From CAVORB01 sp964395315 (GTDB lineage Bacteria > Pseudomonadota > Gammaproteobacteria > Chromatiales > Chromatiaceae), in the NCBI GenBank assembly GCA_964395315.1, contig CAYNBI010000005.1, positions 9,458 through 73,457 of the forward strand: a stretch of 64,000 bases of DNA. The letters are read 5' to 3'. The notes beneath the pieces were generated by a model that saw nothing but the letters and a program-made list of their open reading frames with translations, had not been told where the DNA came from and made no database searches. The position numbers and the translations under genes are program-made. Positions 16,108-24,761 of this stretch are shown one piece after another; position 1 is the first letter of the stretch, and each line of letters opens with the position of its first letter.

Positions 16108-16923
16108 TCAGGCGCGCAGCGTGTCTCCGAGGTGAGGGCGAAGCTTGGCGATGATGGCCGCGTGGACCTTGACGTTGCCTGCCACGAGGTTGCCCGTTTC
16201 CATGTAACGGTCGCCACCGGCGAGATCGGTCACTGTCCCGCCGGCCTCCGCCACCAGCAGGGCGCCGGCGGCGAAGTCCCACTGGGCAAGGCCAAGCTCC
16301 CAGAAACCGTCGAGCCGACCCGCTGCGACATAGGCGAAGTCGAGGGCGGCGGAGCCGGGGCGGCGAATTCCAGCCGTTTCCTGGATCATGTCCTTAAACA
16401 TGCCCATGTAGGCGTCCAAATGGCCGTGGTCGCGGAAGGGAAATCCGGTGCCGATCAAGGCGCCTTCGAGCCCAAGTCGAGCGGAGACTCGCAGCTTTCT
16501 GTCGTTCAGCAGCGCACCCTGGCCGCGACTGGCGGTGAACAGCTCCTCGCGAAGAGGGTCGTAGACCACCGCGTGCTCGAGCCGTCCTCGATATTTGAGC
16601 GCGATCGAGACCGAGTACTGAGGGAAACCGTGCAAGTAATTGGTGGTGCCGTCCAGGGGGTCGATCACCCACTCGAAGTCCCCGCCGACGTGCTTGCCGC
16701 TTTCCTCCGCCAAGATCGCGTGATCGGGGAACTTGCTGCGCAGCTCGTGGATGATCGCCTCCTCGGCGCTGCGATCCACCTCGCTGACGAAGTCGTTTCG
16801 GCTCTTGGTCGTGACCGCGACCTGGTCGAGGCGCTCGGCGTAGCGCAGCAGGATGCGACCGGCGCTGCGCGCCGCGCGGGTAGCGATGTTGAGCATGGGG
16901 TGCATCGGGGAAAGATACTCCAT
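16108..16923 (-). CDS. suhB: Inositol-1-monophosphatase SuhB
   Basis: A 271-residue member of the Mg2+-dependent, Li+-sensitive phosphatase family. Metal-site motifs are LAEESGKH, VIDPLDGTTNYLHGFP (DPxDGTxN) and LGLAQWDFAAGALLVAEAGG. In E. coli SuhB also acts in rRNA antitermination complexes. The ATG at 16905 (MHPMLNIATRAARSAG) matches most homologues and may be the real start; 16923 adds six residues. The gene is divergent from trmJ, 57 bases apart, as in many gammaproteobacteria. Confidence 0.95.
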   Translation of the reverse strand: MEYLSPMHPMLNIATRAARSAGRILLRYAERLDQVAVTTKSRNDFVSEVDRSAEEAIIHELRSKFPDHAILAEESGKHVGGDFEWVIDPLDGTTNYLHGFPQYSVSIALKYRGRLEHAVVYDPLREELFTASRGQGALLNDRKLRVSARLGLEGALIGTGFPFRDHGHLDAYMGMFKDMIQETAGIRRPGSAALDFAYVAAGRLDGFWELGLAQWDFAAGALLVAEAGGTVTDLAGGDRYMETGNLVAGNVKVHAAIIAKLRPHLGDTLRA

Positions 16924-16980
16924 GCGCGCCCTGTATCAAAGCTTGACAATGAAGCGATATTCTGAAGAAGTTCGGCGGCC

Positions 16981-17790
16981 ATGACGAACTCCCCCCTTTC
17001 GCTACTCGACCGGATCCGCTTTGTGCTCGTGGAGACAACCCACCCGGGGAACATCGGCGCCGTGGCACGAGCGATGAAGACCCAATGCCTGCGCCGCCTT
17101 GAGCTGGTGCGGCCTCGCCACTTCCCGAACGCGGAGGCGTTGGCGCGGGCCTCCGGGGCGGATGATCTTCTCGCGGCGGCCGGCGTTCATCAGGACCTGG
17201 TGGGGTCGCTTGCGGGTTGTCGGCTGGTGGTGGGCTCCAGCGCCCGTCTGCGCGCGATCGAGTGGCCCCTGTTGGAGCCGAGGGAGTGTGCGGAGCGCCT
17301 GCTCGACGAGGCGGCCGAGGGTGAGGTCGCCCTGGTGCTGGGGCGGGAGAGCTCCGGTCTCACGAACGACGAGCTCGCCCGGTGCCATTATTTGGTCAAT
17401 ATCCCCGTCAACCCGGAATTCAGCTCGTTGAACCTGGCGGCCGCGGCCCAGGTCTTCGCCTACGAGCTCCATCGCACGCTGCGTGAGCGCGAGGGCCTAC
17501 GGCTGGTGGACGTACCCAGGGATCTCGCGCCGGCGGAGGTCATGGAGGGCTTCCACCAGCACCTTGCCCAGGCGCTGGTGGACCTCGGGTTCAGCGATCC
17601 CGACCAGTCAAGCAAGCTGCTGCGGCGGCTGCGGCGGCTATTCAACCGCGCGCGACCCGACCGAATGGAGCTCAATATCCTGCGGGGCATTCTCAGCGCG
17701 GCGCAGGGCCGTAAGACATCCGATCGGTTCCGCAAGCCCGGAGACGAAATCCACAGGGCTACAATGGGCAACGACCCGGCGAGTGAGTGA
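16981..17790 (+). CDS. trmJ: tRNA (cytidine/uridine-32 2'-O)-methyltransferase TrmJ
   Basis: A 269-residue SPOUT-class methyltransferase. It begins RIRFVLVETTHPGNIGAVARAMK and has the knot motifs VLGRESSGLTNDEL and IPVNPEFSSLNLAAAAQV. The C-terminal helical extension (about 165-250) is typical of TrmJ rather than shorter TrmL. It methylates the 2'-OH of nucleotide 32 in several tRNAs. It is followed by cysE after 17 bases; order suhB/trmJ-cysE-iscR is the common gammaproteobacterial one. Confidence 0.95.
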   Translation: MTNSPLSLLDRIRFVLVETTHPGNIGAVARAMKTQCLRRLELVRPRHFPNAEALARASGADDLLAAAGVHQDLVGSLAGCRLVVGSSARLRAIEWPLLEPRECAERLLDEAAEGEVALVLGRESSGLTNDELARCHYLVNIPVNPEFSSLNLAAAAQVFAYELHRTLREREGLRLVDVPRDLAPAEVMEGFHQHLAQALVDLGFSDPDQSSKLLRRLRRLFNRARPDRMELNILRGILSAAQGRKTSDRFRKPGDEIHRATMGNDPASE

Positions 17791-17807
17791 GGTTCGAGGA
17801 GTATTTG

Positions 17808-18632
17808 ATGTTCGACCGATTGCGCGAAGACATCGCCTGCGTGTTCGAGCGGGACCCCGCAGCGCGCAACGCGTTCGAGATCCTCACCACCTATCCCGGT
17901 CTGCACGCCGTGATGATGCACCGCCTCTCGCACGGCTTGTGGAAGCGCGGATTCAAATGGCTCGCCCGCTTTATTTCCAACGTCGCCCGGCTGTTCACGG
18001 GGATCGAGATCCATCCCGGGGCCCAGATCGGGCGCCGCTTCTTCATCGATCACGGCATGGGGGTCGTGATCGGGGAGACGGCCGTAATCGGTGAGGATTG
18101 CACCCTCTACCATGGGGTTACGCTGGGCGGCACGAGCTGGGACAAGGGCAAACGCCATCCCACCCTCGGCCGCGATGTGGTCGTGGGCGCGGGTGCCAAG
18201 GTGCTCGGTCCGATCGAGATCGGTGACGGGGCCCGTATCGGCTCCAACGCGGTGGTGGTGAAGGCCATCGCGCCGGGTGCTACCGTGGTGGGGGTACCCG
18301 GCCATGTCGTCGGGCCGCGCCCCACTGACGCAGAGCTCGAGCGCCGGGCGGTGACGGCCGAACGCATCGGCTTCGACGCCTATGGCGCCACCCGGGACGC
18401 GCCCGACCCTGTCGCGCACGCGATCAACTGCATGCTCGATCACATTCACCTCATGGATCAGCGCATGGAGGCCATGTCCAAGGCCCTTGAACAGCGCGGG
18501 ATCACGGGTCACTTCAATCACCTGCCGGACCTAGAGGCGTGCGAAATCGTTTCCACAGCAGAGGAACCCGCGGGTGAGGGGACAACGCAAGCCCCGGCCG
18601 ACGGCTCCGAGAAGGTTAAATCCGATCTCTGA
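17808..18632 (+). CDS. cysE: Serine O-acetyltransferase CysE
   Basis: Makes O-acetylserine, the carbon acceptor for sulfide in cysteine synthesis. The ATG at 17808 has GAGGAG 6 bases upstream and gives 274 residues. The N-terminal helices (FDRLREDIACVFERDPAARNAFEIL) lead into left-handed hexapeptide repeats (GAQIGRRFFIDHGMGVVIGETAVIGEDCTLYHGVTLGG). A 100-residue tail beyond the catalytic core carries HAINCMLDHIHLMDQR, common in the SAT clade next to iscR. Supplying cysteine just upstream of the cysteine desulfurase operon makes metabolic sense. Confidence 0.95.
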   Translation: MFDRLREDIACVFERDPAARNAFEILTTYPGLHAVMMHRLSHGLWKRGFKWLARFISNVARLFTGIEIHPGAQIGRRFFIDHGMGVVIGETAVIGEDCTLYHGVTLGGTSWDKGKRHPTLGRDVVVGAGAKVLGPIEIGDGARIGSNAVVVKAIAPGATVVGVPGHVVGPRPTDAELERRAVTAERIGFDAYGATRDAPDPVAHAINCMLDHIHLMDQRMEAMSKALEQRGITGHFNHLPDLEACEIVSTAEEPAGEGTTQAPADGSEKVKSDL

Positions 18633-18798
18633 GGCGCATGGCAACGCGCAACCGTATCCGCTGACCAATGCGCAAGGTCCCGCGCCATGGGGTTCCCCAG
18701 CGCACCGGAACTGGACTCTTTCGGCATATCCTTGTATTCTTATCTACTACTCTAGCGCCAGCCCTATCAGCGGGCTTCTTCGCGTGCAAAGCCCACTA

Positions 18799-18831
18799 AT
18801 ACTTGATCGCTTTTGTCGGGTATTGTAGGCT
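18799..18831 (+). promoter_or_regulatory. isc operon promoter overlapped by a type-1 IscR site
   Basis: The 25-base segment 18799-18823 reads ATACTTGATCGC then TTTTGTCGGGTAT. It matches the type-1 IscR consensus (ATASYYGACTR-www-YAGTCRRSTAT) at about 21 of 25 positions by eye. The -35 box TTGATC (18803-18808) lies inside it, and TAGGCT (18826-18831) is a -10 candidate 17 bases later. This is the E. coli arrangement, in which [2Fe-2S]-IscR represses its own operon. Confidence 0.75.
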
Positions 18832-18866
18832 ACCACCGGTTTCCAGTGGCAGGAGCATCTTCAAAC

Positions 18867-19352
18867 GTGAGACTCACCACCAAAGGTCGTTACGCGGTTA
18901 CCGCCATGTTGGACTTGGCGATTCATCATGGCAACGGGCCCATATCCCTCGCGGATATCGCCCAGCGTCAGGGCATCTCCCTCTCCTACCTCGAACAGTT
19001 ATTCTCCAGGCTGCGCAGACGGTCGCTGGTTTCGAGCGTCCGCGGCCCCGGCGGTGGGTATAACCTGGCGCGCACCGCAGCGGAGATCCATGTCGCCGAG
19101 GTGATTGCTGCGGTGGACGAGAACGTGGACACGACCCGTTGCGGCGGGGCGCACAATTGTCAGAACAACGGTCCCTGCCTGACCCATGACCTCTGGCACG
19201 ACCTCAGCGCTCGCATCTACGAATACCTCAACTGCATCAGCCTTCAGGACCTGGTCGATCGCAAGGGCGTCCAGACTTCGTCGGAACGGCAGGGACGACC
19301 CGAAGTCAGCCTGGACGGGTTTCACGGTCGCCGGGTCAGCGCGGGCGCCTGA
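18867..19352 (+). CDS. iscR: Fe-S cluster-sensing transcriptional regulator IscR
   Basis: An Rrf2-family regulator, 161 residues from the GTG at 18867 (MRLTTKGRYAVTAMLDLA is the fixed family start; AGGAG lies 11 bases upstream). The winged helix covers about 1-75 with ISLSYLEQLFSRLRRRSLVSSVRGPGGGY. The cluster ligands are seen in CGGAHNCQNNGPCLTHDLW: three Cys plus the His that completes the [2Fe-2S] site. It represses the operon when the cluster is plentiful. Confidence 0.97.
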   Translation: MRLTTKGRYAVTAMLDLAIHHGNGPISLADIAQRQGISLSYLEQLFSRLRRRSLVSSVRGPGGGYNLARTAAEIHVAEVIAAVDENVDTTRCGGAHNCQNNGPCLTHDLWHDLSARIYEYLNCISLQDLVDRKGVQTSSERQGRPEVSLDGFHGRRVSAGA

Positions 19353-19387
19353 CCGGACGTCGGGACCGAGCGCATTCGGAGTTTGAG

Positions 19388-20602
19388 ATGAAGTTACCCG
19401 TCTACATGGACTACTCGGCGACGACCCCTGTGGACCCGAGGGTTGCCGAGAAGATGTGCAGCTGTCTGACCTTGGAAGGGACCTTCGGCAACCCGGCTTC
19501 CCGCTCCCACGCTTTCGGCTGGAGTGCGGAGTCGGCGGTGGAGGAGGCACGCCGCGAGGTCGCGGCATTGGTCAACGCCGATCCCAAGGAGATCGTCTGG
19601 ACCTCTGGAGCCACGGAGTCAGACAACCTCGCGCTGAAGGGCGCGGCCCACTTCTACCAGAAGAAGGGCAAGCACATCATTACCTGCAAGACCGAGCACA
19701 AGGCGGTGCTCGATACCTGTCGTCAGCTCGAGCGAGAGGGTTTCGAGGTCAGCTACCTCGACCCCGAGCCGAGCGGCCTGATCGACCTGGGCAAGCTGGA
19801 GGACGCCATGCGTGAAGACACCACGCTGGTGTCCATCATGCACGTCAACAACGAGATCGGCGTCATCCAGGACATCGAGTCCATCGGTGAGATCACCCGT
19901 TCCCGCAAGGTGCTCTTCCATGTCGACGCGGCGCAGAGCACCGGCAAGGTGCCGATCGATCTTGAGCGCCTAAAGGTCGACCTGATGTCCTTTTCCGCCC
20001 ACAAGACTTACGGCCCCAAGGGCGTCGGAGCCCTGTACGTGCGACGCAAGCCGCGGGTGCGCATCGAGGCGCAGATGCACGGCGGCGGCCATGAGCGCGG
20101 CATGCGCTCCGGCACCCTTGCCACCCACCAGATCGTCGGCATGGGCGAGGCATTTCGGATCGCGCGGGAGGAAATGTCGGCGGAGAACGAGCGTGTCCTC
20201 GCTTTGCGCCAGCGGTTCTGGAACGGCATCAGGGACATGGAGCAGGTATTCCTGAACGGCGACGAGGAGCATCGGGTCGCCGGCAACCTGAACGTCAGCT
20301 TCGCCTACGTTGAAGGTGAGTCCCTCATCATGGCGCTCAAGGATCTGGCGATGTCTTCGGGTTCCGCATGCACCTCCGCGAGTCTTGAGCCGAGCTATGT
20401 GCTGCGTGCGATCGGCAGAGATGACGAACTCGCCCACAGCTCGCTGCGCTTCACCTTGGGGCGCTTCTCGACCGAGGAGGAAGTGGACTACGCGATCGAG
20501 AAGATCCGCAGCCAGGTGGGCAGGCTACGTGACCTCTCCCCCCTATGGGACATGTACAAAGACGGCATCGACCTCAAGTCGGTGCAGTGGGCCGCCCATT
20601 GA
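19388..20602 (+). CDS. iscS: Cysteine desulfurase IscS
   Basis: A 404-residue PLP enzyme that removes sulfur from cysteine as a persulfide for IscU, TusA and others. It begins LPVYMDYSATTPVDPRV, has the PLP-lysine segment SFSAHKTYGPKGVGALYV and the mobile catalytic cysteine loop MSSGSACTSASLEPSYVLRAIG. The C-terminus SPLWDMYKDGIDLKSVQWAAH matches the IscS consensus. The order iscR-iscS-iscU-iscA is intact. Confidence 0.99.
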   Translation: MKLPVYMDYSATTPVDPRVAEKMCSCLTLEGTFGNPASRSHAFGWSAESAVEEARREVAALVNADPKEIVWTSGATESDNLALKGAAHFYQKKGKHIITCKTEHKAVLDTCRQLEREGFEVSYLDPEPSGLIDLGKLEDAMREDTTLVSIMHVNNEIGVIQDIESIGEITRSRKVLFHVDAAQSTGKVPIDLERLKVDLMSFSAHKTYGPKGVGALYVRRKPRVRIEAQMHGGGHERGMRSGTLATHQIVGMGEAFRIAREEMSAENERVLALRQRFWNGIRDMEQVFLNGDEEHRVAGNLNVSFAYVEGESLIMALKDLAMSSGSACTSASLEPSYVLRAIGRDDELAHSSLRFTLGRFSTEEEVDYAIEKIRSQVGRLRDLSPLWDMYKDGIDLKSVQWAAH

Positions 20603-20648
20603 CGGCGTCCGGACCGGCGTCGCCGGTCCTTACCAGAGGTGAGCAAGC

Positions 20649-21032
20649 ATGGCTTACAGTGACAAGGTCCTGGATCACTACGAGAATCCCCGCAACGTGG
20701 GGACCTTCAACAACGCCGATCCCAGCGTCGGAACGGGCATGGTCGGCGCGCCGGCCTGCGGCGACGTCATGCGACTGCAGATCAAGGTCAACGAGCAGGG
20801 CGTAATCGAGGATGCGCGCTTCAAGACCTACGGCTGCGGTTCGGCGATTGCGTCGAGCAGCCTGCTGACGGAGTGGGTGAAGGGCAAGACCTTGGCCGAG
20901 GCGCAGGAGATCAAGAACCAGGAGATCGCCGACGAGCTCGCCCTGCCCCCGGTGAAGGTGCATTGCTCGGTGCTCGCAGAGGACGCCATCAAGGCGGCGA
21001 TCCAGGACTACGAGAAGAAGCGCGGCTGCTGA
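20649..21032 (+). CDS. iscU: Fe-S cluster scaffold IscU
   Basis: A 127-residue scaffold on which [2Fe-2S] clusters are built. The start MAYSDKVLDHYENPRNVG, the cluster ligands in GAPACGDVMRL, TYGCGSAIASSSLLTEWVKG and KVHCSVLAEDAI, and the LPPVK chaperone-binding motif (recognised by HscA) are all present. AGAGGTGAGC lies upstream. Length is standard. Confidence 0.99.
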   Translation: MAYSDKVLDHYENPRNVGTFNNADPSVGTGMVGAPACGDVMRLQIKVNEQGVIEDARFKTYGCGSAIASSSLLTEWVKGKTLAEAQEIKNQEIADELALPPVKVHCSVLAEDAIKAAIQDYEKKRGC

Positions 21033-21096
21033 GCCGGGCCGCGCGGAGGATCGGGAGAAGGGCGCTTCAGGCCGAACACAAACGGAAACTCGAATC

Positions 21097-21420
21097 ATGG
21101 GAATCTCGATGACGCCGGCGGCGGCCGATCATGTCCGCAAGTTCCTGGCTGGCAGGGGCAAGGGCGTCGGCATCCGGCTTGGCGTGCGCACCTCGGGCTG
21201 CTCTGGTATGGCCTACGTGCTGGAGTTCGCTGATGAGCTGGAGGAGGAGGACCTGGTCTTCGAGGATCATGGCGTCAAGGTGATCGTTGATCCGAAGAGC
21301 CTCATCTACCTGGACGGCACGGAGCTTGACTACACCAAGGAAGGCCTCAACGAGGGGTTCAAGTTCAACAACCCCAACGTCAAAGACAGCTGCGGTTGCG
21401 GCGAGAGCTTCAACGTCTGA
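21097..21420 (+). CDS. iscA: A-type iron-sulfur carrier IscA
   Basis: A 107-residue carrier with the three invariant cysteines: LGVRTSGCSGMAYVLEF and the C-terminal DSCGCGESFNV. IscA receives or stores [2Fe-2S]/[4Fe-4S] clusters for delivery to targets. Position after iscU is canonical. Confidence 0.98.
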   Translation: MGISMTPAAADHVRKFLAGRGKGVGIRLGVRTSGCSGMAYVLEFADELEEEDLVFEDHGVKVIVDPKSLIYLDGTELDYTKEGLNEGFKFNNPNVKDSCGCGESFNV

Positions 21421-21447
21421 GCTCGCCCCGGCTCGGCACACGCGCAA

Positions 21448-21993
21448 GTGTTGGACCTCTCGAAAAACCACTTCGAGCTGTTCGGGCTGCCAGAGGTCTT
21501 TTCCATGGATCTCGCCCTGCTGGCGGAGCGCTACCGGTCCCTGCAGAAAACGCTGCACCCAGACCGGTTCGCCGCCGCGGGGGATCGTGAGAGGAGGCTC
21601 TCGCTGCAGGCCTCTACCCGCGTAAACGAGGCATACCAGACCTTACGGGATCCCCTCTTGCGAGCCCAGTATCTCCTTGCCTTGCGCACGGGAGAGGTCG
21701 GCGGAAAGAATGAGACGACGCGGGATACCGCATTTCTGATGGAGCAGATGGAACTGCGTGACGCGCTGTCGGCGGCCAAGTACGCGGCAGATCCTGTTGG
21801 CGCGGTGGGCGCCGTCTTAGACCAACTCGGCGAGCTATCCAGGACGCTTACGGGTGCGCTCGGAGATTGCCTGGACGAGCCAACCGCGGAGCGGCTTGCA
21901 CAGGCGCATGAGTTGGTGGTCAAGCTGCAGTTCGTCGAGAAATGCCGAGTCGAGGCCGAGCAGTTGGAGGCGGACTTCGAGGACGCCCTATAG
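21448..21993 (+). CDS. hscB: Fe-S assembly co-chaperone HscB
   Basis: A 181-residue J-domain protein. KNHFELFGLPEVFSMDLALLAERYRSLQKTLHPDRF contains the HPD tripeptide that stimulates HscA ATPase activity. The C-terminal helical domain (from about 85, FLMEQMELRDAL) binds IscU. The start is GTG at 21448. A 245-base gap separates it from hscA, unusual for this operon. Confidence 0.96.
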   Translation: MLDLSKNHFELFGLPEVFSMDLALLAERYRSLQKTLHPDRFAAAGDRERRLSLQASTRVNEAYQTLRDPLLRAQYLLALRTGEVGGKNETTRDTAFLMEQMELRDALSAAKYAADPVGAVGAVLDQLGELSRTLTGALGDCLDEPTAERLAQAHELVVKLQFVEKCRVEAEQLEADFEDAL

Positions 21994-22175
21994 CTGGCGA
22001 GGGAAAGCCCGTATCGGACGGGCGCCGCAGTCCTTCACGAGCGAATCCTGCCGCGATCTCACGGAGCGTCCGGATCCGTCGCGACTCGGCTTCGCGGGTG
22101 CTGGATGCGCAACGCGGGTTGGTCGGCAACATCACACGGGAAGGCCCCGCGCTTGGCGTGGCTCTTGGCGACCCT

Positions 22176-22192
22176 CGGGCCATTATGGCCCG
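22176..22192. repeat. 17-bp palindrome between hscB and hscA
   Basis: CGGGCCAT and ATGGCCCG flank a single T. The near-continuous dyad is more like a protein-binding site than an RNA hairpin. It sits about 46 bases upstream of hscA, inside a 245-base gap in an operon that is otherwise tightly packed. Confidence 0.35.
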
Positions 22193-22238
22193 CCCGCCGC
22201 TGTTGCGAGTGGGGACGCGTTCCAATCCGGGAGGATGA

Positions 22239-24113
22239 ATGGCATTACTTCAGATCGCCGAGCCGGGCCGCTCAGCGGCGCCACACCAGCATAGGCTGGC
22301 GGCGGGTATCGACCTGGGTACGACCAACTCGCTCGTCGCGACGGTCCGCAGCGGACGGGCGGAGACCTTGCCGGACGAGCAAGGCCGGCACATGCTCCCC
22401 TCCGTGGTGCGCTTCGCCGAGAACGGGGTGGAAGTCGGGTATGCCGCCATGGCGGTCGCTACCGAGGATCCGCTGAACACCGTCGCCTCGGTCAAGCGTC
22501 TCATCGGGCGCGGCGTCGGGGACGTGAAGGCCCTGGGCTCGCGGCTCCCCTACGAGTTCGTGCGGACGGAAGGGCCGGTTCCGCGCATCCGTACCCGGCG
22601 CGGCGACCTGAGTCCGGTCGAGGTCTCGGCGGAGATCCTCCGGGTGCTGGCGGCACGGGCAGAAGGCGTCCTGGGCGGAGACCTTACGGGCGTCGTGATC
22701 ACGGTGCCGGCTTACTTCGACGAAGCCCAGCGGCAGGCTACGAAAGACGCGGCGAGCCTTGCCGGTCTCAAGGTCTTCAGGCTGCTGAGCGAGCCGACCG
22801 CCGCGGCCGTGGCTTACGGTCTGGACCAGGATGCGGACGGTGTGCACGCCGTCTACGACCTCGGTGGAGGCACCTTCGACATCTCGATCCTGCGATTGCG
22901 CCGAGGGGTGTTCGAGGTATTGGCGACCGGAGGCGACTCCGCCCTCGGCGGCGACGACATGGATCGCTTCCTGGCCCGTTGGATCATGGAACGGGCGGGA
23001 ATCGGCCACGACCAACAGGATCACCGCCTCCTGCGCCGATTGCTGCGGGATGCCTGCGCCGCCAAAGAGGCGCTATCCTCGTCCGACGCGGCACCACTGG
23101 CAATCACCTTGCCCGACGGCTCGGTCTGGGAGGGGGAGATCGAGCGAGCGACCTTCGATCAACTCGTGGATCCGCTGATCTCCAAGACCATCGCGGCTTG
23201 TCGGCGAACCCTGCGGGATTCGGGGCTGCGCGCGGACGAAATCAAGGACGTGGTCATGGTCGGGGGTTCGACGCGTGTGCCGCGTGTGCGGGAACGGGTC
23301 CGCGAGTTCTTCGGTAACGAGCCCCTGGTGGATATCGACCCCGACCGGGTGGTGGCCATCGGCGCGGCGCTGCAGGCTGACGTTCTGGCTGGGAACAAGC
23401 CTGATGACGAGATGCTGTTGCTCGATGTGATTCCCTTGTCCCTTGGGTTGGAGACCATGGGTGGTCTGGTCGAGAAGATCATTCCGCGCAATACGACCAT
23501 TCCCGTGGCACGGGCGCAGGAGTTTACTACCTTCAAGGACGGCCAGACCGCGATGGCGGTCCATGTGTTGCAGGGGGAGCGCGAGCTGGTCAGCGATTGC
23601 CGCTCCCTTGCCCGCTTCGAGCTGCGCGGCATCCCGCCCATGGTGGCGGGAGGCGCGCGCATCCGGGTGGCCTTCGAGGTGGACGCGGACGGTCTCCTGA
23701 GCGTGACCGCCGTCGAGCAGAGCCGCGGCGTCAAGGCTCAGGTGGAGGTCAAGCCCTCGTACGGGCTCACGGACAATGAGATCGAGTCCATGCTCAAGGA
23801 CTCCCTGGCCCACGCCGGTGACGACCTGATCGCGCGGCGCCTGCGCGAGCAGCAGGTCGAGGCGCGGCGGACGATCGAGGCCCTGCGCTCGGCCCTGGCC
23901 GGCGATGGTGATCGCCTGCTCGATGCCGACGAGCGCCAGCGCATCGATGAGGCGGTGGTCGCCCTGGAACGCACCGCTGCCGGAGACGATGCGGATGCGA
24001 TCAAGGTCGCGACCGAGATTCTGGAGAAGGTCTGCGAGGGCTATGTGGAGCGACGCATGAACGCGAGCATTCACGACGCCATGGCGGGCCACAAGGTTGA
24101 AGAGTTCGAGTGA
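22239..24113 (+). CDS. hscA: Hsp70-class chaperone HscA
   Basis: A 624-residue DnaK-like ATPase specialised for releasing clusters from IscU. The nucleotide-binding domain begins AAGIDLGTTNSLVATVRSG, with the phosphate loop VYDLGGGTFDISIL and MVGGSTRVPRVRERVREFFG. The substrate-binding domain starts near 385 (VIPLSLGLETMGGLVEKIIPRNTTIPV). HscA lacks the long acidic DnaK tail, as here. GGGAGG precedes the ATG. The stop overlaps the fdx start (TGATG). Confidence 0.98.
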   Translation: MALLQIAEPGRSAAPHQHRLAAGIDLGTTNSLVATVRSGRAETLPDEQGRHMLPSVVRFAENGVEVGYAAMAVATEDPLNTVASVKRLIGRGVGDVKALGSRLPYEFVRTEGPVPRIRTRRGDLSPVEVSAEILRVLAARAEGVLGGDLTGVVITVPAYFDEAQRQATKDAASLAGLKVFRLLSEPTAAAVAYGLDQDADGVHAVYDLGGGTFDISILRLRRGVFEVLATGGDSALGGDDMDRFLARWIMERAGIGHDQQDHRLLRRLLRDACAAKEALSSSDAAPLAITLPDGSVWEGEIERATFDQLVDPLISKTIAACRRTLRDSGLRADEIKDVVMVGGSTRVPRVRERVREFFGNEPLVDIDPDRVVAIGAALQADVLAGNKPDDEMLLLDVIPLSLGLETMGGLVEKIIPRNTTIPVARAQEFTTFKDGQTAMAVHVLQGERELVSDCRSLARFELRGIPPMVAGGARIRVAFEVDADGLLSVTAVEQSRGVKAQVEVKPSYGLTDNEIESMLKDSLAHAGDDLIARRLREQQVEARRTIEALRSALAGDGDRLLDADERQRIDEAVVALERTAAGDDADAIKVATEILEKVCEGYVERRMNASIHDAMAGHKVEEFE

Positions 24114-24451
24114 TGACGAAACTGGTTTTTCTGCCGCACGAGGAGATTTGTCCCGAGGGGGCCTTGATCGAGGTCGAACCGGGCGTGAGCATCTGCGACG
24201 CCGCGCTGCAGAACGGCATCGAGATCGAGCACGCGTGCGAGAAGTCCTGCGCCTGCACGACCTGCCACGTCATCATTCGCGAGGGATTCGATTCACTGGA
24301 GGAGGCGGCGGAGGGCGAGGAGGACATGCTCGACAAGGCATGGGGCGTGGAGCCGGAATCGCGCCTCAGCTGTCAGGCCATCGTTGGCGACGAGGATCTG
24401 GTGATCGAGATTCCGAAGTACACCATCAATATGGTGTCAGAGCATCATTGA
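24113..24451 (+). CDS. fdx: Isc-type [2Fe-2S] ferredoxin
   Basis: A 112-residue adrenodoxin-type ferredoxin that supplies electrons for cluster assembly. The ligands are in ACEKSCACTTCHVI (C-x5-C-x2-C) and RLSCQAIVG. It begins TKLVFLPHEEICPEG, the fixed IscFdx pattern. The ATG at 24113 overlaps the hscA TGA by one base; a GTG one codon earlier is less likely. Confidence 0.98.
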   Translation: MTKLVFLPHEEICPEGALIEVEPGVSICDAALQNGIEIEHACEKSCACTTCHVIIREGFDSLEEAAEGEEDMLDKAWGVEPESRLSCQAIVGDEDLVIEIPKYTINMVSEHH

Positions 24452-24527
24452 CTCGCTTTCGCCACCAGAATCGATGACACTAAAATCTCGCTCTCCGTTG
24501 TAACAAAGTCAGCCCGGAGGATGTTCC

Positions 24528-24728
24528 ATGGGCCTCAAGTGGACCGATACCCTCGATATCGCCATCGCGTTGGACGAGGCGCATCCCGATGTGGATCCGC
24601 GTTACGTCAATTTCGTCGATCTACGCGAATGGGTGATGTCGCTCTCCGAGTTCGACGACGACCCGGCGCACTCCGGAGAAAAGATCCTAGAGGCCATTCA
24701 AGTGGCCTGGATAGAGGAGCGCGAGTGA
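24528..24728 (+). CDS. iscX: Fe-S assembly modulator IscX
   Basis: A 66-residue acidic protein that binds IscS and iron and modulates the desulfurase. The whole family pattern is present: WTDTLDIAIALDEAHPD, DPRYVNFVDLREWV and KILEAIQVAWIEERE. CGGAGGATG lies before the ATG. It is the last gene of the isc operon. Confidence 0.98.
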   Translation: MGLKWTDTLDIAIALDEAHPDVDPRYVNFVDLREWVMSLSEFDDDPAHSGEKILEAIQVAWIEERE

Positions 24729-24761
24729 TGCTCGGGGCTACTCGGCTCTGACCGGCTGCGG

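Noticed and set aside
21942..22238. 98-residue frame filling the hscB-hscA gap
   Set aside because: It starts inside hscB in another frame, is Arg/Pro/Gly-rich and lacks a ribosome-binding site.
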